From the NCBI RefSeq assembly GCF_026168105.1, contig NZ_LBMW01000025.1, positions 56,670 to 120,669 of the forward strand: a stretch of 64,000 nucleotides of DNA, given 5' to 3'. The DNA comes from Streptomyces hygroscopicus. Its GTDB lineage: Bacteria; Actinomycetota; Actinomycetes; Streptomycetales; Streptomycetaceae. The first letter of the stretch is position 1. Each line of letters begins with the position of its first letter. The translations under genes and the position numbers were made by a program. Below the pieces are notes generated by a model. It saw nothing but the letters and a program-made list of their open reading frames with translations, had not been told where the DNA came from and made no database searches. Positions 8,210-15,750 of the stretch are shown here, one piece after another.

Positions 8210-8959
8210 ATGGCCCGTGATCACACATCGTCCCGTCGCCCTGCCCGCGTCATCGCGGCCGCGGTGTCCGTGACAGCACTCACCCTGTGCGGCACCGCGC
8301 TCGCCGGGAGCCCGGCGAGCGCGGCGGCCGAACCGAGGGGACACGACGTCTCCTCGCACCAGAAGGACGTCGACTGGGCCCGGGCGAAGGCGAACGGCGC
8401 GGCGTTCGTGTACGTCAAGGCGACCGAGTCCACCGCCTACCGCAACCCCTACTTCGGCCCGCAGTACAACGGCGCCCGCAGTGCGGGCATCATCCGCGGT
8501 GCGTACCACTTCGCGGTACCCGACCAGTCGTCCGGCGCCGCCCAGGCGGCGTACTTCGTGCGCAACGGCGGCGCCTGGCGCGCGGACGGCTGGACCCTGC
8601 CGCCAGCGCTCGACATCGAGTACAACCCCTACGGCAAGGACGCCTGCTACGGGCTGAGCAAGACCGCCATGGTCGGCTGGATCAAGTCGTTCAGTGACGA
8701 GATCAAGCGGGAGACGGGCCGCCGCCCGGTGATCTACACGGCCTCCCGCTGGTGGAACGTCTGCACCGGTGGCAGCCGCGCCTTCGCCTCCGGTCACGCC
8801 CTGTGGCTCGCGGGCCATGACCCCGCGGAGGGCGGGACGCTGCCCGGGGGCTGGTCGTCCTGGACCTTCTGGCAGTACGACAACGGCGGAAGCCTGCCGG
8901 GTGACCAAAATCTCTTCAACGGCTCCATGACCACGCTGAAGAGGTTCGCGATGAACTAG
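8210..8959 (+). CDS. Secreted GH25 lysozyme (muramidase)
   Basis: A 249-residue precursor. A Sec-type signal peptide (positive head with RR, hydrophobic core VIAAAVSVTALTLCGTALAG, AxA-type cleavage near residue 40) precedes a complete GH25 domain. Family marks: HDVSSHQKDVDW with the catalytic-site Asp, FVYVKATEST, RGAYHFAVPD, DIEYNP with the Asp-Ile-Glu catalytic motif, and WTFWQYDNGG near the C-terminus. GH25 enzymes hydrolyse MurNAc-GlcNAc bonds in peptidoglycan, here outside the cell. The ATG has GGGGG a few bases upstream. A strong hairpin follows the gene. Confidence 0.93.
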   Translation: MARDHTSSRRPARVIAAAVSVTALTLCGTALAGSPASAAAEPRGHDVSSHQKDVDWARAKANGAAFVYVKATESTAYRNPYFGPQYNGARSAGIIRGAYHFAVPDQSSGAAQAAYFVRNGGAWRADGWTLPPALDIEYNPYGKDACYGLSKTAMVGWIKSFSDEIKRETGRRPVIYTASRWWNVCTGGSRAFASGHALWLAGHDPAEGGTLPGGWSSWTFWQYDNGGSLPGDQNLFNGSMTTLKRFAMN

Positions 8960-9029
8960 CCGAAACCCACCCGAAGGCTCTGCAGGCCTCCGGAGACCGA
9001 AATTCCGGCTTCGTTCGAAAGGTGCGACC

Positions 9030-9060
9030 GCTGCCCCTCCGTCGCAAGCGGAGGGGCAGC
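9030..9060 (+). terminator. Hairpin terminator after the lysozyme gene
   Basis: A perfect 12 bp stem (GCTGCCCCTCCG / CGGAGGGGCAGC) with a 7-base loop, 70 bp after the lysozyme stop. There is no U-run, which is normal for Streptomyces. It separates lysozyme transcription from pitH2. Confidence 0.8.
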
Positions 9061-9081
9061 GCCCTGATTGATACACCCCCA

Positions 9082-9125
9082 GGTCTGCCTCAGTTCATCT
9101 TCCGTTCACCCAGGTTGCCTACGGT
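9082..9125 (+). promoter_or_regulatory. PHO box (PhoP direct-repeat site) upstream of pitH2
   Basis: 11 bp direct-repeat units run GTTCATCTTCC (9093-9103) and GTTCACCCAGG (9104-9114), flanked in register by weaker units (9082-9092 and 9115-9125). This matches the Streptomyces PHO box of G(G/T)TCAYYY-type 11-mers. PhoP binding of pitH2 upstream repeats is reported in S. coelicolor. The site lies 37-80 bp before the ATG. Confidence 0.8.
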
Positions 9126-9161
9126 CCACAAGCCACTGACCTCCCACAGAAGCCTGGGTAA

Positions 9162-10433
9162 ATGGAACACATCACGCTCCTCCTCGGAATCGTGATCGTC
9201 ACCGCTCTCGTGTTCGATTTCACGAACGGTTTCCACGACACAGCCAACGCGATGGCCACGACCATCTCGACCGGCGCCCTGAGGCCCAAGATGGCGGTGG
9301 CGATGTCCGCCGCACTGAACCTCCTCGGTGCCTTCCTCTCGGTGGAGGTCGCCAAGACGATCTCCGGCGGCATCATCAACGAAAAGGGCATACGCGTCGA
9401 AGTCATCTTCGCGGCCCTGGTGGGCGCCATCCTGTGGAATCTGCTGACCTGGCTCCTCGGTCTGCCCTCCAGTTCCTCCCACGCTCTCTTCGGCGGTCTG
9501 ATCGGCGCCGCTGTCTCCTCGGCGGGCTGGTCCGCGGTGAACGGCTCGACGATCGTCACCAAGGTCCTGATCCCCGCCGTCGCCGCACCGATCGTGGCGG
9601 GCCTCGCCTCGATGCTGGCCACCCGCCTGTCGTACGCGATCGGCAGCCGCGCCGAGAACAAGGCGACCGCGAAGGGCTATCGCGCCGGTTCGATCGCCTC
9701 GGCCGGCCTCGTCTCCCTGGCGCACGGCACGAACGACGCGCAGAAGACGATGGGCATCATCACGCTGGCGCTCGTCACCGGCGGTGTCATCGCACCCGGC
9801 TCCAACCCTCCCACCTGGGTGATCGTCTCGGCCGGTCTGGCCATCGCGCTCGGCACCTACCTAGGCGGCTGGCGCATCATCCGCACCCTCGGCAAGGGCC
9901 TGACGGACCTGGCGCCGCAGCAGGGCTTCGCCGCCCAGACCAGCGCGGCGACCGCGATCCTCGCCTCCTCGCACATCGGCTTCTCGCTCTCCACCACCCA
10001 GGTCTGCTCCGGTGCCGTCCTCGGCGCCGGCCTCGGCCGCAAGGGCGGCGTGGTCCGCTGGTCCACCGCGACCCGGATGCTGGCCGCCTGGATCATGACG
10101 CTCCCGGCCGCCGGTCTGGTCGGCGCGGGCGCCGAACTCCTCACCAAGCAGGGCACCTGGGGCACGGCCGCCACCGGCGTGCTGCTGATCGCCGGCGCCG
10201 GCGTCATCTGGTCCCTGTCCCGCCGCAAGCCGATCACGGTCGACAACGTCAACGACGTCGAGACGGAGCCCGTGGGCGTCGTCACCGCGGCGATCGCCGC
10301 GGTGACCCCGCCGCCCGCCGGCCAGCTCGTCACGGCCGACACCGCGACGGATGCCGCCGCCGACCTCAAAGCCACGATCCCGGCCCCGGATGCCGGTCCC
10401 TCCGCGGAGCCGACCCGGCCCGCGACGGTATAA
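9162..10433 (+). CDS. pitH2: Low-affinity inorganic phosphate transporter (PiT family)
   Basis: A 423-residue integral membrane protein with about ten hydrophobic segments. The duplicated PiT signature is present: FDFTNGFHDTANAMATTISTGAL (about 19-41) in the first half and SLAHGTNDAQKTMGI in the second, both lining the phosphate path. It imports metal-phosphate driven by protons. A hydrophilic Ala/Pro-rich tail (after about 355) is probably cytoplasmic. The PHO box upstream makes PhoP control likely, as reported for S. coelicolor pitH2 (SCO1845). The small membrane gene 12 bp downstream is probably in the same operon. Confidence 0.93.
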   Translation: MEHITLLLGIVIVTALVFDFTNGFHDTANAMATTISTGALRPKMAVAMSAALNLLGAFLSVEVAKTISGGIINEKGIRVEVIFAALVGAILWNLLTWLLGLPSSSSHALFGGLIGAAVSSAGWSAVNGSTIVTKVLIPAVAAPIVAGLASMLATRLSYAIGSRAENKATAKGYRAGSIASAGLVSLAHGTNDAQKTMGIITLALVTGGVIAPGSNPPTWVIVSAGLAIALGTYLGGWRIIRTLGKGLTDLAPQQGFAAQTSAATAILASSHIGFSLSTTQVCSGAVLGAGLGRKGGVVRWSTATRMLAAWIMTLPAAGLVGAGAELLTKQGTWGTAATGVLLIAGAGVIWSLSRRKPITVDNVNDVETEPVGVVTAAIAAVTPPPAGQLVTADTATDAAADLKATIPAPDAGPSAEPTRPATV

Positions 10434-10445
10434 GGAAGCACACCA

Positions 10446-10661
10446 ATGAAGATCGACTGGGCAGCTCTCGGCTCCGTCTTCGGCGTCAGCCTCGCGGTCA
10501 CCGTGGCCCTGGTGGGCCTGTTCACCCTGGGCGTCGTGAGCCTGACGAAGAAGGAATCGTCCCGGGGCGGCGGCGCCGCTCTGGCGGCCACCGGCGCATA
10601 CGCCTGCTTCGCGGCGTGCACGGCGGCGGTGGCGTACGGGATCTATCTGATCGTGGCCTGA
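10446..10661 (+). CDS. Small two-pass membrane protein downstream of pitH2
   Basis: 71 residues with two hydrophobic helices: about 6-32 (LGSVFGVSLAVTVALVGLFT...) and about 43-70 (ALAATGAYACFAACTAAVAY...), joined by a basic loop TKKESSRGGG. The start ATG lies 12 bp after the pitH2 stop, with AAGGAAG in between, and a terminator follows. The position suggests a partner or regulator of the phosphate transporter; its function is unknown. Confidence 0.85.
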   Translation: MKIDWAALGSVFGVSLAVTVALVGLFTLGVVSLTKKESSRGGGAALAATGAYACFAACTAAVAYGIYLIVA

Positions 10662-10697
10662 CACCGCGCGCTCATCCGCCCGTTCAGGTGCTCGCTT

Positions 10698-10740
10698 CGA
10701 GCCCCCGCAGTGACCTCTCACTGCGGGGGCTCGGTCTTTT
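10698..10740 (+). terminator. Rho-independent terminator of the pitH2 operon
   Basis: A perfect 16 bp stem (CGAGCCCCCGCAGTGA / TCACTGCGGGGGCTCG) with a 4-base loop, followed by GTCTTTT. It is one of the few terminators here with a T-run. Confidence 0.9.
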
Positions 10741-10915
10741 GGCACGTAAATTCCGTTTCGCTACGGTCATCACCGCATTGCGACCACGCCGATTGGACAG
10801 GTGGCGGATCGCCAGGAGTCTGGCCGCCCTTGTCCAACTCGCCTAGTGTGTGGGACGAGTTCCGCTCGGCGTCGGCCGCCAGGACCAGTCGAGACGACGT
10901 GCAGCAGGGAGCGAC

Positions 10916-11773
10916 ATGGCCAGGGACATCGATCCGAGCCTGAACCGACGCAGGCTCCGCATCGAGCTGCGCAAGGCGCGCGAGGACGCGGGGCTCACCC
11001 AGCGGGACGCCGCCGACTCGGTCGAATGGTCCCTGTCGAAGCTGATCCGGCTGGAGGCCGGCACGGTCAGCCTCAGCGTCACGGATCTGCGCGCGCTGCT
11101 GCAGCTGTACGGCGTCACCGAGCCCGGCCTGGTGGCCGAACTCGAGGAGGCCGCCCGGGGCTCCAAGGGACAGTCGTGGTGGGCGCCGTACAACGACATG
11201 GTGCATCCGCAGTTCGCTCAGTACCTGGGCTACGAGAGCGCCACGACCTCGCTGCGCACCTACAACCCCGTCCTGATCCCCGCGCTGTTCCAGACGGAGG
11301 ACTACGCGATGGCCCAACTGGCGCCCCGCTCGGCTCCCGAGGAGGCACGGCGTTCCGCGGAACTGCGCACCACCCGCCAGGAGCGGATGTTCGACGGCGG
11401 GCAGGGGCCCGAGGTGCGGATCGTGCTGGACGAGGCCGCGATCCGCCGGGTCGTCGGCGGCCCGGGGGTGATGCGCCACCAGCTGGAGCACCTCAAGACG
11501 ATGTCCCGGCACCCCAGGGTCACCATGCGCCTGCTGCCGTTCACGGCGGGGGCGCACTACAGCGTGGCCGGTTCGTTCATCCTGCTCGGCTTCAGGGACG
11601 GCGACGACCTGCTCTTCCTGGAGGGCCCCACCAGCATGTCGTCGAGCCGTGACGACCTCGAGCTGACGGCACGCTATCTGGAGTGCTTCGAGGAGATCAG
11701 CAACAAGGCGTACCGGGGTGACCGCATGATCGAGCTGATCGACGCGGTCATGGAGAGTCTGGACAACACCTGA
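10916..11773 (+). CDS. XRE family regulator with DUF5753 domain
   Basis: A 285-residue protein. The N-terminal helix-turn-helix (LRKARED..LTQRDAADSVEWSLSKLIRLEAG, about 18-50) is XRE type. The rest is a DUF5753 domain with its usual features: PALFQTEDYA, RQERMF near the middle, VRIVLDEAAIRRVVGG, and the late segment SFILLGFRDGDDLLFLEGPT. Such proteins in Streptomyces pair with small DUF397 proteins and affect development or antibiotic production; some behave like toxin-antitoxin-type regulators. ATG at 10916 has AGGGAG 6 bases upstream. Its DUF397 partner is probably the gene at 12470-12700, separated by two small membrane genes. Confidence 0.9.
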   Translation: MARDIDPSLNRRRLRIELRKAREDAGLTQRDAADSVEWSLSKLIRLEAGTVSLSVTDLRALLQLYGVTEPGLVAELEEAARGSKGQSWWAPYNDMVHPQFAQYLGYESATTSLRTYNPVLIPALFQTEDYAMAQLAPRSAPEEARRSAELRTTRQERMFDGGQGPEVRIVLDEAAIRRVVGGPGVMRHQLEHLKTMSRHPRVTMRLLPFTAGAHYSVAGSFILLGFRDGDDLLFLEGPTSMSSSRDDLELTARYLECFEEISNKAYRGDRMIELIDAVMESLDNT

Positions 11774-11811
11774 CCCGGGGGCACGGACCGGGCGGACAAC
11801 GGGGAGGGCCG

Positions 11812-12201
11812 ATGGCGGTCTTCGGGTTCCTTGGCTGGTACAGGCGGCTGCATCCGACGCGTTCCGCCGTGACCGGGCGGCCGCCCGCCACGCCCCCGGA
11901 GCACGGCGGGCCGGTCCGTCTGCTGATGGGCACGGCGTGCGGGAGCGTCCTGCTGTTCAGTATCGCCGTCTCCGCCCGGGTGGCGGCCGGCCTCGGGACG
12001 GACGCCCTCGCACCCCTGACCACCGCGGTGCTCGGGTCGCTCGGCGCCGCCGCGGTCACCGCCCTCGCGGCCGTCACCGGCAGAGCCCTGCGCGGCCGCA
12101 TGTCCTCGGGCGGAAAGCGCCCCCTCGAGGTCAGCGACTCCCCGGGCCCCGCGGACGCACCGCCGCCACGGCCCGGTCCAGAACACGGAGACGTTCCGTG
12201 A
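11812..12201 (+). CDS. Small membrane protein, unknown
   Basis: 129 residues with two hydrophobic segments (about 37-62 LLMGTACGSVLLFSIAVSARVAAG, about 70-92 LTTAVLGSLGAAAVTALAAVTG) and a Pro-rich tail. ATG has GGGGAGGG directly upstream and the gene begins 38 bp after the XRE gene, so cotranscription is likely. Its last 71 bp overlap the 3' end of a convergent membrane gene. I recognise no family. Confidence 0.6.
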   Translation: MAVFGFLGWYRRLHPTRSAVTGRPPATPPEHGGPVRLLMGTACGSVLLFSIAVSARVAAGLGTDALAPLTTAVLGSLGAAAVTALAAVTGRALRGRMSSGGKRPLEVSDSPGPADAPPPRPGPEHGDVP

Positions 12202-12439
12202 GCGGAGTGAGCCCCCACCACAGGCCCGCACACCCGGCCGCCGCGACCGTCACCACCAGCCAGACGAGGGCCCGAGCCGAGGACCCGGGCACCAGCAAGG
12301 CCGCCAGGGCGCCGAAACCCACCGCGAACACGCCTGTCGTCAAGGAGAAGAGTGCCAGCGGGGCCGCCGCCGACAACGATGCGCGCGCGACGTGGGGACC
12401 TCCCGCGCGCGCCGGGACTTCCCTGGCCCTGTCCCCCAT
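12131..12439 (-). CDS. Small membrane protein convergent with the preceding gene
   Basis: 102 residues with two hydrophobic segments (about 27-51 PLALFSLTTGVFAVGFGALAALLVP, about 58-78 LVWLVVTVAAAGCAGLWWGL) and a basic C-terminus. GGGAGG lies about 7 bases before the ATG, supporting translation. It follows the DUF397 gene on the same strand with a 30 bp gap. Function unknown. The 71 bp tail-to-tail overlap with the opposite gene is unusual, so one of the two frames could be shorter in reality. Confidence 0.6.
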   Translation of the reverse strand: MGDRAREVPARAGGPHVARASLSAAAPLALFSLTTGVFAVGFGALAALLVPGSSARALVWLVVTVAAAGCAGLWWGLTPLTERLRVLDRAVAAVRPRGPGSR

Positions 12440-12469
12440 GTGGGTCCCTCCCGTCCCGTGGACGGATCC

Positions 12470-12700
12470 TCAGAAGCCGTCCGCTGCCGGGTTCTCAAGT
12501 CCCGCCAGCAAACCACACCAAGCGGTACGGCGGAAGACGAGCACCGGGCCATCGCGCCGTTTCGAGTCACGCACCAGAACGCGCGCCCCCACGAAGGCCA
12601 CTTCGAGGCACGTCGCCGTATCCCCTTGCGAATGGCTGCTCTTCCACCACACACGCGTCGACTCCGCCCTGCCGATCACACCGACCTCCTCCTGCCCCAA
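12470..12700 (-). CDS. DUF397 domain protein
   Basis: 76 residues with the DUF397 pattern: WWKSSHSQGDTATCLEVAF at about 18-36 and VLVRDSKRRDGPVLVFRRTAW at about 41-61. DUF397 proteins are small acidic partners of XRE/DUF5753 regulators, and BldB belongs to a related group. The start is uncertain; GTG at 12682 would remove six residues. The matching XRE gene lies about 700 bp away on the other strand rather than directly adjacent. Confidence 0.85.
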   Translation of the reverse strand: MGQEEVGVIGRAESTRVWWKSSHSQGDTATCLEVAFVGARVLVRDSKRRDGPVLVFRRTAWCGLLAGLENPAADGF

Positions 12701-12846
12701 GAGTCAGCGCGCCGACACGGCGTCCTCACCGCGACGCTCCCGAGCGCCGTGTTCCCCGCTGCCGCAGTAGCAAAGGCCGGCCACACCAGGCTCGTCTCCC
12801 CGCAACGAATCACCCAATGCCGCTCGTCGGCGCTCTCGCGTGGGTC

Positions 12847-12900
12847 CTGCCGTATTCGTTCGTCCTGCCGTATTCGTTCGTACTGCCGCATTCGTTCGTA
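12847..12900. repeat. Three tandem 18 bp repeats
   Basis: Copies at 12847-12864, 12865-12882 and 12883-12900 share CTGCCGTATTCGTTCGT with one or two changes; a decayed fourth begins at 12901. The 18 bp period keeps any frame open: on the minus strand it would encode a YERIRQ/DERIRQ six-residue repeat. The 12701-13024 interval has no gene I can support with confidence. Confidence 0.8.
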
Positions 12901-13024
12901 CTGTCGTTCTCCAGTCTTCCCGGCTTCCCGGCCCGGAACGAGCACAGAAAGCGCCGATTCGTGCGGCTGACGATATTTCAGCGGTGTGGGGCTCAGCACA
13001 CCGCAGCATCGCAGGTCAAGAGCA

Positions 13025-13200
13025 AGTTGACGGCTGTTCCGGGACCGTGGTGGACTTCCGGGGCCATGTACGGCGGCAGGAGAGGAAGCCGGTGCGAGTC
13101 CGGCGCGGTCCCGCCACTGTCACCGGGGAAGAACCCCCGGGAGCCAGGAACTCTCACCGCCGGCCCAGTCGAACCAGGGCGTGGACACCCTGAGTGAGGA
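13025..13200 (+). promoter_or_regulatory. Cobalamin riboswitch
   Basis: The conserved core is clear: GAGGAAGCCGGTGCGAG followed by TCCGGCGCGGTCCCGCCACTGT (13082-13120), then CACCGGGGAAG, and the B12 box AGCCAGGAACTCT near 13142-13154. The upstream part (TTCCGGGACCGTGG, 13037-13050) fits the first conserved stem. In the presence of adenosylcobalamin it should fold and reduce expression of the downstream cobalamin genes. The next ribosome site is GTGAGG at about 13194, in front of a short ORF that ends just before cobD. Confidence 0.93.
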
Positions 13201-13206
13201 CATATC

Positions 13207-13269
13207 GTGATGCGCGGCTGCCGATCGAGGTCCCGTACCCGAGCCCTGCCCGACCCCACGGTCGGCTGA
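13207..13269 (+). CDS. Possible 20-residue ORF coupling the riboswitch to cobD
   Basis: GTG to TGA encodes VMRGCRSRSRTRALPDPTVG. GAGG lies 7-10 bases upstream, while cobD itself has no clear ribosome site. The stop is 4 bases before the cobD ATG, which would allow translational coupling, so that riboswitch masking of this single ribosome site would shut down both. It is unverified and could be chance. Confidence 0.35.
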   Translation: MMRGCRSRSRTRALPDPTVG

Positions 13270-13273
13270 ACCG

Positions 13274-14218
13274 ATGGGTGCCGATCGCGTCTTCGCGTAC
13301 GGCGCCGCCGTCGGCCTCCTCGGTGACCACCTGCTCGGCGATCCGCGCCGCGGGCACCCGGTCGCCGTGTTCGGGCGGGCCGCCGGCGTCGTGGAGCGGG
13401 TGCTGTGGCGGGACCATCGGGGGTGGGGGGCGTTGCACACGGCCGTATGCGTGGGGGGTGCCGTGTCGCTGGCGGCACTCGCCGCATCCTCCGTACGTCC
13501 GTCCCGTCCCGCGTCCCTCGCCCTGACCGCGGCCGCCACCTGGACCGTCGTCGGAGGAACCTCCCTCGCCCGCGAGGCCCGGCTGATCGGGCGCGCCCTG
13601 GAGGCGGGGGACGTCGAGGCCGCCCGCGCGCAACTGCCGCATCTGTGCGGGCGGGACCCGCAGTCCCTCGACTCCGACGGGATCGCCCGCGCGGTGGTGG
13701 AGTCCGTCGCCGAGAACACCTCCGACGCCGTCGTGGGGGCCCTGGTGTGGGGAGCCGTCGCGGGCGTGCCGGGGCTGGCCGGCTTCCGGGCGGTGAACAC
13801 CCTCGACGCCATGGTCGGGCACAGGTCCCCCCGGTACCGGCGGTACGGGTGGGCCTCCGCGCGGCTCGACGACGTCGCGGGGTGGCCGGGGGCGCGCCTC
13901 ACCGCCGTCCTCGCCGCCCTGGCCGGTCCCGATCCGCGCGGAGCCGTACGGGCCTGGCGGGCCGACGCGGCGAAGCATCCCAGTCCCAACGCCGGGCCGG
14001 TGGAGGCCTCGTTCGCGGGCGCCCTGGGGGTTCGGCTGGGCGGGACTCTGTCGTACGGCGGCCGGGTCGAGCACCGGCCCGTGCTCAACGGTGGTGACGG
14101 GCGGGCCGTCCGGGTCACGGACATCGACCGGGCCGTCCGGCTCTCCCGTCGCGTCAGCTGGCTCGCGCTCGGTGTCAGTGCCGTCGCGCGACTCGTCGTG
14201 AAGGGGCGTACGTCATGA
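13274..14218 (+). CDS. cobD: Adenosylcobinamide-phosphate synthase CobD/CbiB
   Basis: A 314-residue membrane-associated enzyme that attaches aminopropanol (or its phosphate) to adenosylcobyric acid. Family marks: GDHLLGDPRRGHPVAVFGR at about 17-35, the ESVAENTSDAVVGALVWGAVAG block near 143-164, NTLDAMVGHRSPRYRRYGWASARLDD near 175-200, and KHPSPNAGPVEASFAGALGVRLGG near 238-261. Several hydrophobic helices are visible. It is the first large gene behind the cobalamin riboswitch and overlaps cobQ by 4 bases (ATGA). Confidence 0.95.
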   Translation: MGADRVFAYGAAVGLLGDHLLGDPRRGHPVAVFGRAAGVVERVLWRDHRGWGALHTAVCVGGAVSLAALAASSVRPSRPASLALTAAATWTVVGGTSLAREARLIGRALEAGDVEAARAQLPHLCGRDPQSLDSDGIARAVVESVAENTSDAVVGALVWGAVAGVPGLAGFRAVNTLDAMVGHRSPRYRRYGWASARLDDVAGWPGARLTAVLAALAGPDPRGAVRAWRADAAKHPSPNAGPVEASFAGALGVRLGGTLSYGGRVEHRPVLNGGDGRAVRVTDIDRAVRLSRRVSWLALGVSAVARLVVKGRTS

Positions 14219-15750
14219 GCGGTGGTCTCCTCGTCGCCGGCACCACCTCCGACGCCGGCAAGAGCGTCGTCACCGCCGGGATCTGCCGGTGGCTGGTGCG
14301 GCAGGGGGTCAAGGTCGCGCCCTTCAAGGCGCAGAACATGTCCCTCAATTCCTTCGTCACGCGCGAGGGCGCCGAGATCGGACGGGCACAGGCCATGCAG
14401 GCCCAGGCGTGCCGTATCGAGCCGACCGCGCTGATGAACCCCGTGCTGCTGAAGCCGGGGGGCGAGCAGAGCAGCCAGGTCGTACTGCTGGGGAAGCCGG
14501 TCGGCGAGTTGAGCGCACGGGGTTACCACGGCGGGCGTCAGCAGCGGCTGCTCGGGACCGTGCTGGAGTGCCTCACCGAGTTGCGGGGCACATATGACGC
14601 GGTGATCTGTGAGGGGGCGGGCAGTCCTGCCGAGATCAATCTTCGGCGGACCGACATCGTGAACATGGGGATCGCGCGCACCGCGCGGCTGCCCGTGCTC
14701 GTCGTGGGTGACATCGACCGCGGCGGGGTCTTCGCCTCCTTCTTCGGGACCGTCGCGCTGTTGTCGCGCGAGGACCAGGAACTCGTCGCCGGTTTCCTCG
14801 TGAACAAGTTCCGCGGGGACGTCTCGTTGCTGGAACCGGGGCTGGAGATGCTGCGCGGGCTCACCGGGCGGCGTACGTACGGCGTGCTGCCCTTCCGGCA
14901 CGGCCTCGGCATCGACGAGGAGGACGGAATGGGGGTACCTCCCAGCGGTGGCCGGGGGAGGGTGTCCTTGCGGGGAACGGTCCCGGAGTCCGTGGTGGCC
15001 CCTCCGGTCGGCGAGGACGTGCTGCGGGTCGCCGTCTGCGCGGTTCCCCTCATGTCCAACTTCACCGACGTGGACGCGCTGGCCGCCGAACCGGGCGTCG
15101 TGGTGCGGTTCGTGGACCGGCCCGAGGAGCTGGCCGATGCCGACCTCGTCGTGATCCCGGGAACCCGGGGGACGGTCCGCGCCCTGGAGTGGCTGCGCGA
15201 GCGCGGCCTCGCGGAGGCGATCGCACGGCGCGCCGCCGAGGATCTGCCCGTTCTCGGCATCTGCGGCGGCTTCCAGATCCTCGGCGAGCACATCGAGGAC
15301 GAGGTCGAGAGCCGCCGGGGACATGTGGAGGGGCTCGGGGTGCTCCCGGTGCAGGTTCGGTTCGCCCGGGAGAAGACCCTCACCCGGCCGGCCGGTGAGG
15401 CCCTCGGCGAGCGCGTCGAAGGCTACGAGATCCACCACGGAGTCGCCGACGTCACCGGCGGTGACCCCTTCCTCGACGGCTGCCGGGTCGGCCAGACCTG
15501 GGGCACGCACTGGCACGGCTCCCTGGAGTCGGACGGATTCCGGCGGGCCTTCCTGCGCGAGGTGGCGGCCGCCGCGGGCCGCCGCTTCGTTCCGGCCCCC
15601 GACACCTCGTTCGCCGCGCTGCGCGAGGAGCAGCTCGACCGGCTCGGCGACCTGATCGAACAGCACGCGGACACGGACGCGCTGTGGCGGCTCATCGAGT
15701 CGGGCGCGCCGCAAGGACTGCCTTTCATTCCACCGGGAGCGCCCGCATGA
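14215..15750 (+). CDS. cobQ: Cobyric acid synthase CobQ/CbiP
   Basis: A 511-residue amidotransferase that amidates side chains b, d, e and g of adenosylcobyrinic acid a,c-diamide using glutamine and ATP. The N-terminal synthetase domain has AGTTSDAGKSVVTAG (P-loop, about 7-21), KPGGEQSSQV and VVGDIDRGGVFAS. The C-terminal class I glutaminase domain has the nucleophile region GICGGFQILG (Cys about 347) and a His near HWHGSLESDGF. A short palindromic repeat at 14931-14961 has entered the reading frame between the two domains, adding residues around GMGVPPSGGRGRV without breaking it. Confidence 0.96.
   Translation: MSGGLLVAGTTSDAGKSVVTAGICRWLVRQGVKVAPFKAQNMSLNSFVTREGAEIGRAQAMQAQACRIEPTALMNPVLLKPGGEQSSQVVLLGKPVGELSARGYHGGRQQRLLGTVLECLTELRGTYDAVICEGAGSPAEINLRRTDIVNMGIARTARLPVLVVGDIDRGGVFASFFGTVALLSREDQELVAGFLVNKFRGDVSLLEPGLEMLRGLTGRRTYGVLPFRHGLGIDEEDGMGVPPSGGRGRVSLRGTVPESVVAPPVGEDVLRVAVCAVPLMSNFTDVDALAAEPGVVVRFVDRPEELADADLVVIPGTRGTVRALEWLRERGLAEAIARRAAEDLPVLGICGGFQILGEHIEDEVESRRGHVEGLGVLPVQVRFAREKTLTRPAGEALGERVEGYEIHHGVADVTGGDPFLDGCRVGQTWGTHWHGSLESDGFRRAFLREVAAAAGRRFVPAPDTSFAALREEQLDRLGDLIEQHADTDALWRLIESGAPQGLPFIPPGAPA
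14931..14961 (+). repeat. Palindromic mini-repeat inserted in frame in cobQ
   Basis: The 31 bp segment begins GGGGGTACCTCCCAGC and ends GGCCGGGGGAGG, with CCTCCC and GGGGAGG arms that can pair. From memory this matches a short repeat widespread in Streptomyces intergenic DNA. It lies in the region joining the two CobQ domains, a tolerant loop. Confidence 0.65.

Noticed and set aside
12847..12912. Short repeats considered as a CRISPR array
   Set aside because: The 18 bp units abut directly with no spacers, and no cas genes are present.
13120..15714. 864-codon open frame opposite cobD and cobQ
   Set aside because: It is antisense to two well-supported genes and covers the riboswitch; the product is low-complexity.
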